DNA of 14,167 nucleotides, from NCBI GenBank assembly GCA_019694835.1, contig JAIBBE010000227.1, positions 1-14,167 on the forward strand, in the 5' to 3' direction. The DNA comes from Fimbriimonadaceae bacterium. Its GTDB lineage: Bacteria; Armatimonadota; Fimbriimonadia; Fimbriimonadales; Fimbriimonadaceae. The notes under the pieces are model-generated. The model was given only the letters and a program-made list of their open reading frames with translations. It made no database searches and had not been told where the DNA came from. Each line of letters opens with the position of its first letter. Within the stretch, counting starts at the first letter, position 1. Shown piece by piece: positions 7,773 to 14,167 of this stretch. Both the position numbers and the translations under genes were made by a program.

Positions 7773-10750
7773 CAGTAGTACTGCCGGATGTAGTTGAATG
7801 CCTTTTCGAACAACTCATCGTCTTGATGTAGACGGTAGTTGAACAGTGTCTTTCGAAGCGCCTTCTTGACCTCCCGCTCCCCAGCGAGGGTTCCCTGCCA
7901 ACCAGGAAAGCGAACCAGACGAACAATTTCGTCGATGTCGGTCACAACGCGCTCGACGATGATCGGCGTCTCGGACGTCTTGGCTTCGTTGAACAGTTCG
8001 GTCAGCGCTGCCTTGCCGCGGTCCTCGTCCTCTTCTGGTGGGATCTCCTTCTCCGCCTGCAGGACTTCCTTGGCCAGTTGCAGCAACTGCTTCAGGAACT
8101 CGACGCTGTTGATGACGCCGGTCTCGAAGCGGTCCTTGAGAGCGTCCAGACGTTCGGACAAGGCTTTGAACTTGGGGTTGTCCAGGTGCTTACGGAGGCG
8201 GCGCGCCACCTTGATCTCGATCTCCTTGGCCTTCTTCGGCTCGGGATTCGAGAGCACCGCCTCAAGCAGGTCCGCATCCAGGACCAGCGTATCCAGGTCA
8301 TCTCGCAGAGCGTCGACGTGAACATTCTGGTGGATCAGGTCGATGGTCTTGGCGCCCAGCGAGTGCCACAGCAGCTTGCCGTGGCCGCTGGAGGGCTGGA
8401 CCGATTGATAGACCTGCGAGAGCCAGCGGTAGTCCTTCTCGTACTGCCCCAAGATCACGTCAGGGGAAATGGCTTCCCAAAGCTTGCCGAGCACGCTGTA
8501 CTCACCGGCGAAGGTGTCCCGGACGGTGTTGTTGGGCAGGCACTCCTGAGCAGCAATGAGGCCCTCGTAGCCCTCGATCGTGCGGTCGACGCCAGGAAAG
8601 AACGCCAAGCACTTCTGCACGGCCTCCGGCAGCTTGTCCTTGAGCTCCTGGATGTTGGAGACGACGGTCGCCACCGTCTTGTCGTCGAACTCCAGCGCCT
8701 TGGCCACATCGTCGAAGATGCCCAGGTAATCGACGATTAGTCCGTGGGTCTTCTGTTCCGAGTAGGTCCGGTTCACCCGGCAAATGGCCTGCAGCAGCGT
8801 GTGATCGCGGAGCGGCTTGTCCAGGTACATCGCCTGCAGGATTGGTGCATCGAAGCCGGTTAGCAGCTTGGAGGTGACGATCAAAAGTTGCAGCGGGTCG
8901 TTGGGGTCGCGGAAACGATCCAGCAGCCGCTCTTCCTCGTCGCGACTGCGGTCAAACGGCTTGTACTGCGGCTCGTTGGCGTTGACCGTCATGACGATCT
9001 CGCTGGCCTCGGGCGGCAGCAGCTTGTCGAGTTCGGTCTTGTACAGCAGGCAGGATTCGCGATCGAAGCAAACGATCTGCCCCTTGAATCCATTGGGCTC
9101 CACCTTGGCCTGGAAGTGCTGGACTATGTCCTCGCAGACGCGGCGGATGCGCTCGGGTGTCTTGACCAGCACGGCCATCTTGGCCGCGGTCTTGCCGAGG
9201 TTGTCCCGATCCAGATCGGACAACTCGCCGGTCATGGTCTTGAAGGCTTCGTCGATCGCCGCCTTGTCGATGTGCAGTTCCAGCAGCCGAGGCTCAAAAT
9301 GGAGCTTCAGCGTGGCGCCGTCACGGATCGATTCCTCGAAGCCGTAGCGGCTGAGGTAACCCTTCTCGTCCTCGTCGGCGCCGAAGGCGTAGAAAGTGTT
9401 GCGGTCGAAGCGGTTGATCGGGGTGCCGGTCAGACCGAACAGGAAGGCATTGGGCAGCGCTTCGCGCATCTTGCGGCCGAGGTCGCCCTCCTGGGTGCGG
9501 TGCGCCTCGTCGACCAAGGCAATGATGTTACTGCGATCGTTCAGCGCCCCGGTGGCTTCGCCGAACTTGAAGATCGTGGTGATGATGATCTTGCGGACGT
9601 CCTGAGCAAGCAGTTGCTGTAGCTTCTCGCGGGAGTCGGCCTTCTCCAGATTAGGGATGTCTGCACCGGTGAAAGTGCCGGTGATCTGGCTATCCAGGTC
9701 TATCCGATCGACCACGATCAGCACGGTCGGGTTCTTCAGGTGCGGATGCAGGCGCAGCTTCTGCGCCGCGAACACCATCAGCAGCGACTTGCCGGAGCCC
9801 TGGAAGTGCCAGATCAGGCCTTTCCTAGGGTAGCCGGCCAGCACGCGCTCGACGATCTTGTTGGTGGCGTCGTATTGCTGGTAGCGGCAGATGATCTTAA
9901 TCCGGCGCTTCCTCCGGTCGGTCGCGAACAGGGTGAAGCTAGCGAGGATGTCCAACACTACGTTGGGCCGGAGCATGCTCTGGGCCGAGAGCTTGAGTCC
10001 CTGCAGCGGTAGCTTGTGGTCCTCGTCGCCCTCCTCGTCCAGGTTCCACGGGCCCCAGTCCTTGATCGGCAAGCCGATAGAGCCGTAGCGGTACTCCTTG
10101 CCCTCGGTCGCCACCGAGAACACGTTGCAGACGAACAGCTCTGGGACGTTCTTCTCGTAGTCGTCATGGACCTGGATGGCGCCGTCGACCCAGCTCACCG
10201 CGGCGCGGGTCGGCGTCTTAGCTTCAATCAGTACGAGCGGCAGGCCGTTGACCAGCAGCACCAGGTCGGCGCGGCGTTCCATCGCTCCGGCTCGATAGGT
10301 GAATTGCTGGGTGACGACAAACTGGTTCTGGGTCAGGTCCTCGAAGTCTATGAGCCGGATCGGGACGTGTTCGTTGTTCGATCCGAACGGCATAGAGCGC
10401 TCGCCGCGCATCCAGGCAGTCATCTCCTCGTTTGCGCGGATCAGGCCATCCGAGCGAACCGACAGCACGATGGCGCGCAGCTTGTAGAGCACCTCGTCAG
10501 CCCGGTCGGGCTGGGCAGCAATTTCGGGGTTCAGGCGGATCAGCGAATCGCGCAACCAGGGCTCAACTAGCACCTCCTGAATCTGACGCGGAATGTCAGA
10601 AGGCGCTGCGTAGCACCAGCCCACACCTTTCGGGTTGGGGCTGTAGCTGGGGAGGGGTTCCTGTACGGCGTTTGCCGGTATCGCTTTGATCGGGCCTGCG
10701 AGCAGGTCGCGCACGTACGCTTCGACAGTATTCGACTCGTTGAACTTCAC
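7772..10750 (-). CDS. hsdR: Type I restriction enzyme, R (motor/nuclease) subunit
   Basis: HsdR, 992 residues, cuts unmodified DNA far from its target site after ATP-driven translocation, in complex with HsdM and HsdS. The N-terminal nuclease domain shows the PD-(D/E)xK pattern with D162 and E176-A-K178. The SF2 motor follows, with Walker A GSGKS at 318-322, DEAH at 414-417 and TGTP at 441-444. Further on are TSKLLTGFDAP (motif V region) and QAICRVNRTY (motif VI), then a helical C-terminal region that would dock on the methyltransferase. All key residues expected for activity are present and the length is normal. The start is GTG at 10748-10750, overlapping the hsdS stop as GTGA. The Shine-Dalgarno upstream is poor and the next methionine is at residue 110, so expression probably depends on coupling to hsdS. 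A weak, late start would keep R low relative to the methyltransferase. Confidence 0.96.
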   Translation of the reverse strand: MKFNESNTVEAYVRDLLAGPIKAIPANAVQEPLPSYSPNPKGVGWCYAAPSDIPRQIQEVLVEPWLRDSLIRLNPEIAAQPDRADEVLYKLRAIVLSVRSDGLIRANEEMTAWMRGERSMPFGSNNEHVPIRLIDFEDLTQNQFVVTQQFTYRAGAMERRADLVLLVNGLPLVLIEAKTPTRAAVSWVDGAIQVHDDYEKNVPELFVCNVFSVATEGKEYRYGSIGLPIKDWGPWNLDEEGDEDHKLPLQGLKLSAQSMLRPNVVLDILASFTLFATDRRKRRIKIICRYQQYDATNKIVERVLAGYPRKGLIWHFQGSGKSLLMVFAAQKLRLHPHLKNPTVLIVVDRIDLDSQITGTFTGADIPNLEKADSREKLQQLLAQDVRKIIITTIFKFGEATGALNDRSNIIALVDEAHRTQEGDLGRKMREALPNAFLFGLTGTPINRFDRNTFYAFGADEDEKGYLSRYGFEESIRDGATLKLHFEPRLLELHIDKAAIDEAFKTMTGELSDLDRDNLGKTAAKMAVLVKTPERIRRVCEDIVQHFQAKVEPNGFKGQIVCFDRESCLLYKTELDKLLPPEASEIVMTVNANEPQYKPFDRSRDEEERLLDRFRDPNDPLQLLIVTSKLLTGFDAPILQAMYLDKPLRDHTLLQAICRVNRTYSEQKTHGLIVDYLGIFDDVAKALEFDDKTVATVVSNIQELKDKLPEAVQKCLAFFPGVDRTIEGYEGLIAAQECLPNNTVRDTFAGEYSVLGKLWEAISPDVILGQYEKDYRWLSQVYQSVQPSSGHGKLLWHSLGAKTIDLIHQNVHVDALRDDLDTLVLDADLLEAVLSNPEPKKAKEIEIKVARRLRKHLDNPKFKALSERLDALKDRFETGVINSVEFLKQLLQLAKEVLQAEKEIPPEEDEDRGKAALTELFNEAKTSETPIIVERVVTDIDEIVRLVRFPGWQGTLAGEREVKKALRKTLFNYRLHQDDELFEKAFNYIRQYY

Positions 10751-11931
10751 TTTGAAAGAATCCCATTGAGAGCCGTTGTCGACAGACTTCTTGCTGTGCG
10801 AGCTCGATTCTCACAGGCCTTTCGTGCATTCACTAGCGAGAAATGCTCATTTGCGATAGCGACCTGAACATCCAAGGGCGGAACAGGCATTTTGACCTTT
10901 CGCACGCGACGGTCGACAAGATGACTGACAGTTGTTGTAACCGCTGCCTGAACAAAAAAACCCTTTGATCGCATGTATCTAAAGGCGGCGAGTGCAAATT
11001 CAGAATCGACCAATGCGTTCGGCCTGAATCTCATGAGGGTGTTTTGAATGCAGCAATTCTCGATCTCACCACGAAAGATGGCTGCTCTACCCACGTTCCA
11101 GGGACTCACAATGTCACCCTCAGTGAGCAAAACATCACCTGGAATCAAACGATGTCGCTCGTAACGATGGCCGGGGAAATCCATGCGCCGAACGTCATCG
11201 AGATACAGCTCGCCATCCCCTACATTCGCAACTCGCAAGAACGGCGTCGGATCCGTGCAAAGGTCGTACTCACGCTCCTTCTTTAGCCCAAGCTGTAAGT
11301 CACCAGCCTCTTGCAGCTCCAAGAGGGGCCACTCTTTCATTCCAGCATCGAATCTTGTTCGGAGCCAGCTCTGCTCTGTAGTGTGAGCGCGCAGGGCGAC
11401 CTCTTCAGCAGCATCGGCGACGTCTTGAAGCGCGACGAGGGCAGCCAGCACAGAAGCCTGCTGATCCGGAGGCGGAAGCGAAGCCTCGAACGTCTCAAGA
11501 CTAGACCATGTAGTTCTGGGGCTAAGGCTGCCGGCTGATGTTCCAACGGCATGCTCGAAGAACGTGTCAGTCTGACAAACGAACGGAAGTAGCTCAGGCA
11601 GGAGCACCGTTTTGTCCTTGACTTCAAGAACATATATATCGCCCGAACAAACCCCCTCGAAATCAGCCATTGCCACCTTGCGCTGGTAGGCTCGGCGTTT
11701 ACCAAACAAGACCTGTCCGGGTCTAAACACATTGGTGAAAGTCACGCCTTCTGCAACGTTTCCCCAGCTACGGAGACGCAAATCGCCAGGTTCCAGATGT
11801 TCCAGACCGACGTAGCGCTCAATCCCATCGGCCAGCGGATCTTGGCTGCGTGCCTTCGAGAGCTGCACCACGTCGCCAAACCTCACCTGGCGCCAGTCGG
11901 CCTTTAGGCTCTTGTTCTTCTTGTCAGACAC
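10747..11931 (-). CDS. hsdS: Type I restriction enzyme, S (specificity) subunit
   Basis: HsdS, 394 residues, reads the bipartite DNA target for both methylation and restriction. It shows the usual two-half layout. Target recognition domain 1 spans about residues 12-153, followed by a LPPPDQQASVLAAL start to a central helix (about 153-195). Recognition domain 2 spans about 200-350, followed by PVPPLDVQVAIAN and a second helix to about 390. The two repeated PPxDxQ-plus-helix segments are the conserved spacer and HsdM-contact regions. The start is GTG at 11929-11931, with a strong GGAGGT eight bases upstream, and it overlaps the end of hsdM by 8 bp. Stretches of this gene look AT-richer than hsdM and hsdR (for example 11581-11640 is about 45% GC), as expected if specificity domains were exchanged. 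The recognised sequence cannot be predicted from this alone. Confidence 0.95.
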   Translation of the reverse strand: MSDKKNKSLKADWRQVRFGDVVQLSKARSQDPLADGIERYVGLEHLEPGDLRLRSWGNVAEGVTFTNVFRPGQVLFGKRRAYQRKVAMADFEGVCSGDIYVLEVKDKTVLLPELLPFVCQTDTFFEHAVGTSAGSLSPRTTWSSLETFEASLPPPDQQASVLAALVALQDVADAAEEVALRAHTTEQSWLRTRFDAGMKEWPLLELQEAGDLQLGLKKEREYDLCTDPTPFLRVANVGDGELYLDDVRRMDFPGHRYERHRLIPGDVLLTEGDIVSPWNVGRAAIFRGEIENCCIQNTLMRFRPNALVDSEFALAAFRYMRSKGFFVQAAVTTTVSHLVDRRVRKVKMPVPPLDVQVAIANEHFSLVNARKACENRARTARSLSTTALNGILSK

Positions 11932-13441
11932 TCTTGATGACCTCCGTCATAAGGCCATCCAGCGTTTCCACCAGCGCATCCATTCGTTGCCAAAAAGCCC
12001 GGCCGTCGTCCTGCCACTGCGCCCAAGCCTTGCGGACCGATACTGCCTCGCCATTGCTGTCGGTCGTGATCGCTGGGGCAAGGCGCTTTATGTACAGTGG
12101 GATTGACAGGTTGGCCGCATTGGCGCCGATCTCGGCCAGCGTGGCGACTTTGGCGAAACCAGGCACATCCGCAAAGCTCTTGTAAGCGGCCAAGATGCGC
12201 TGCTGGTGCTCGGACTTAAGGAAGCTCTGTGCGCGCTCGCGGGTGACCTCGCTCACGGCGTCGATGAAGATCACCCTGCCCTTGCGTGCGGCGGGTTTCT
12301 TGCGATTGCAGACGACAATGCACGACTCCATCGGGGAGTTGTAGAACAGGTTGGGCCCAAGGCCGATGACGGCCTCGACCCAGTCGTGCTCGACCATCTT
12401 GGCTCGCATCGCCTGTTCTTCGTTGCGGAACAGCACTCCATGCGGCCAGAGCACGGCGCAGCGCCCCTTGGCCGTGAGGCTGGTCAGAATGTGCTGCTGG
12501 AACGCGTAATCGGCACGGCCTTGCGGCGGCGTTCCCAAGGAGTTGCGGCCCCACTTGTCACTGCTCCAAGCCTCGCGATCCCACTGCTTGATGGAATACG
12601 GTGGGTTGGCCAGGATCACATCGAACTGGCGCAGGCGGTCGCCCTCGATGTGCTTGGGATCAGCCAGGGTATCGCCGCGGATGATTTCGAAGTCCTCCAC
12701 CCCGTGCAGGAACAGGTTCATGCGCGCAATGGACGAGGTGATCAGGTTGCGCTCCTGCCCATAGAGCTTGAGCGTGCGGTACTCGCCACCGGAGCGCTTC
12801 ACCTCATCCAGTGCTGAGATCAGCATGCCGCCGGTGCCGCAGGTGGGGTCATAGATGGACTCGCCCGCCTTCGGCGCCAACAGCTGCGTCATCAAGTGGA
12901 CGACAGTGCGGTTGGTGTAGAACTCCGCGGCCGTATGGCCGGAGTCGTCCGCGAACTTCTTGATCAGGTACTCGTAGGCATTGCCGAGCTCGTCTTCGGG
13001 AACGTTGGCCACCGACAGGGTCTGGGTCGAGAAGTGTTCGACGAGGTTCTTCAGGGTCTCGTCCGGGAGTCTCTCGCGGTTGGTCCATGGTGCGTCGCCG
13101 AAGATGCCGTCCAGCAGATCCAGATTGGCGGATTCGATGGTGCGCATAGCCTTCTGGATTGCCATGCCGACGTTCTTGGGCGTGCTGCGGACGTCCTTCC
13201 AATGGGCGCCTGCCGGGATCTGGAACCGGTGGTTCTCCGCGAACTCGGCGTAGGACAGGTCGCCGTCGGATTCCTTCAGCGCGGTCTGGTATTCCTCATC
13301 CCACACGTCGGACACGCGCTTGAAGAACAGCACCGGGAAGATGAATTGCTTGTAGTCGCCCGCATCGATGAGGCCGCGAAGCAGGACGGCGGCGCCCCAG
13401 AGGTAGGACTCAAGCTCCTGTTGGGTGATGCGGTTGCTCAT
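11924..13441 (-). CDS. hsdM: Type I DNA adenine methyltransferase, M subunit (second copy, complete)
   Basis: HsdM, 505 residues, transfers a methyl group from S-adenosylmethionine to N6 of adenine in the HsdS target, protecting the host and forming the core of the restriction complex. The N-terminal helical domain (LESYLWGAAVLLRG, then FPVLFFKRVSDVWDEE) is typical. AAEFYTNRTVVHLM at about 171-184 precedes SAM motif I DPTCGTGG at 198-205, and the catalytic motif IV is NPPY at 279-282. NLSIPLYI near the C-terminus matches the family tail. The start ATG at 13439-13441 overlaps the upstream methyltransferase stop as ATGA, with GAGGGAGG nine bases before it. All motifs needed for activity are present. 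It differs clearly in sequence from the methyltransferase encoded just upstream, so this is not a recent duplication. Confidence 0.96.
   Translation of the reverse strand: MSNRITQQELESYLWGAAVLLRGLIDAGDYKQFIFPVLFFKRVSDVWDEEYQTALKESDGDLSYAEFAENHRFQIPAGAHWKDVRSTPKNVGMAIQKAMRTIESANLDLLDGIFGDAPWTNRERLPDETLKNLVEHFSTQTLSVANVPEDELGNAYEYLIKKFADDSGHTAAEFYTNRTVVHLMTQLLAPKAGESIYDPTCGTGGMLISALDEVKRSGGEYRTLKLYGQERNLITSSIARMNLFLHGVEDFEIIRGDTLADPKHIEGDRLRQFDVILANPPYSIKQWDREAWSSDKWGRNSLGTPPQGRADYAFQQHILTSLTAKGRCAVLWPHGVLFRNEEQAMRAKMVEHDWVEAVIGLGPNLFYNSPMESCIVVCNRKKPAARKGRVIFIDAVSEVTRERAQSFLKSEHQQRILAAYKSFADVPGFAKVATLAEIGANAANLSIPLYIKRLAPAITTDSNGEAVSVRKAWAQWQDDGRAFWQRMDALVETLDGLMTEVIKSV
11940..11945 (-). promoter_or_regulatory. 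Ribosome binding site supporting the GTG start of hsdS
   Basis: GGAGGT on the minus strand, eight bases before the GTG at 11929-11931 and inside the 3' end of the upstream hsdM. It is close to a perfect Shine-Dalgarno, which makes the GTG start convincing. Confidence 0.75.
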
Positions 13442-14167
13442 TTCAGCCAGCCTCCCTCTTCCATGACCTTGGCCAGACGTTCTTCGGCCTCACGGCAACG
13501 CTGGAGCGACTCCTTGAAGGTGGCGATGGCCTCAGACAGCGGCGGAATGTCCTCGCTCAACGGCGGCAGGACGTAGCGCGAGATGTTAAGCGTCCAGTCC
13601 TCGGCCTTGATCTCGTCAAGACTCACGACACGGGCGGCGTCCTGGACATCCTTGAAGGATTGATACCAACCGAGGATTTCGTGGGCGTGCTCGGGCTCCA
13701 GATAGTTCTGGGCCCTGCCCTTCCTGAAGAGCCTGGAGGCGTCGGCGATCAGTACCTTCTTCCTGCGGGCTGCTGGCTTGCGCCTGCGCAGGACCAGAAT
13801 GCACGCGGCTAGGCCCGTGCCGTAGAACAGGTTGGAAGCCAGCCCGATTACAGCCTCGACGAGATCCATCTCCAGCAGCTTTTTGCGAATGCTGCCTTCC
13901 ACACCTTTATCGCGAAACAGAGCGCCTTGCGGGAGCACTACGGCCATTCGGCCGGTCACATCGGCCATCGATTTGACCATGTGCTGCACCCAGGCGAAGT
14001 CACCACTGGACGATGGCGGCAGCCCGGCAAAATTGCGGCCGAAGGGATCGTTGAACCACAGCTCCTCGCCCCACTTTTCCAGCGAGAACGGCGGGTTGGC
14101 GATGACGCAATCGAAGGTGGACAGCCGGTCGCCCTCGAAGAAGGCCGGATTGCGCAGGGTGTCGCCA
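13438..14167 (-). CDS. hsdM: Type I DNA adenine methyltransferase, M subunit (first copy, N-terminus beyond the right edge)
   Basis: The visible 242 residues are the C-terminal half of an HsdM-type N6-adenine methyltransferase. The in-frame sequence starts GDTLRNPAFFEGDRL and continues FDCVIANPPFSLEKW, which gives catalytic motif IV NPPF at about residues 24-27 of the visible part. GRMAVVLPQGALFR and EAVIGLASNLFYGTG follow, as in HsdM proteins. Near the end, WTLNISRYVLP matches the family tail and is followed by a charged, probably coiled-coil helix. SAM motif I and the start lie outside the window. It overlaps the next hsdM by ATGA, so the two are translated from one message. NPPF here and NPPY in the neighbour mean that neither gene is obviously a dead copy. 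The two proteins might form a mixed M1-M2 pair around one HsdS, or M1 might belong to a separate function; the sequence does not decide this. Confidence 0.93.
   Translation of the reverse strand, partial: GDTLRNPAFFEGDRLSTFDCVIANPPFSLEKWGEELWFNDPFGRNFAGLPPSSSGDFAWVQHMVKSMADVTGRMAVVLPQGALFRDKGVEGSIRKKLLEMDLVEAVIGLASNLFYGTGLAACILVLRRRKPAARRKKVLIADASRLFRKGRAQNYLEPEHAHEILGWYQSFKDVQDAARVVSLDEIKAEDWTLNISRYVLPPLSEDIPPLSEAIATFKESLQRCREAEERLAKVMEEGGWLK

Noticed and set aside
8078..9622. Long plus-strand open frames opposite hsdR (220 and 244 residues)
   Set aside because: They are antisense to a motif-complete hsdR. Their low-complexity, hydrophobic/charged composition is typical of shadows of GC-rich codons, and no family motif is seen.
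10016..10570. Plus-strand open frame opposite the hsdR nuclease domain
   Set aside because: It is a shadow of the strand that encodes the PD-(D/E)xK motif, with no independent support.
12206..13576. Plus-strand open frames opposite the complete hsdM (203 and 226 residues)
   Set aside because: They are antisense to a gene with all methyltransferase motifs and have no recognisable domains or good ribosome binding sites.

Overview
The window looks like part of a defence island from a moderately high-GC bacterium, most likely a proteobacterium. I base this on codon use and the style of the type I R-M proteins. The genus cannot be fixed from the sequence. Every gene I accept lies on the minus strand, so transcription runs from right to left. 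No tRNA, rRNA, CRISPR array, integrase or insertion sequence was seen.

Right part (14167 down to 7772): a type I restriction-modification operon. Its order is an hsdM cut by the window edge, a second and different complete hsdM, hsdS and hsdR. The genes are chained by 4-8 bp start/stop overlaps, which implies translational coupling. Both HsdM proteins keep the catalytic NPP[F/Y] motif, so this is an unusual two-methyltransferase arrangement served by one specificity subunit. HsdS and HsdR both start with GTG.

Middle (7760 down to 6939): a short-chain dehydrogenase/reductase (SDR) gene follows hsdR directly, with its own ribosome binding site. It looks like a passenger in the R-M operon.

Left part (6854 down to 302): after an 84-bp gap come two overlapping genes. 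The first encodes a 1658-residue fusion of an N-terminal NERD nuclease-like domain, a degenerate kinase-like domain, a second kinase domain with intact motifs, a linker region and a C-terminal Upf1/DNA2-like SF1 helicase. The second encodes a 527-residue protein with an N-terminal winged-helix-like segment and no recognised catalytic domain. NERD-kinase combinations recall PglW of the BREX/Pgl systems, but no PglZ, PglX or BrxC-like gene is visible. This pair is the best candidate for a little-described defence system.

Left edge (1-125): the 5'-truncated remnant of a second SDR gene. It is about 71% identical in protein to the intact SDR over 42 residues, but with much higher GC at third codon positions (about 80% against 50%). 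The NERD-kinase-helicase pair is therefore bracketed by two related SDR sequences in the same orientation, and the remnant probably marks an insertion or recombination junction. A 149-bp AT-richer non-coding stretch separates the remnant from the last island gene.
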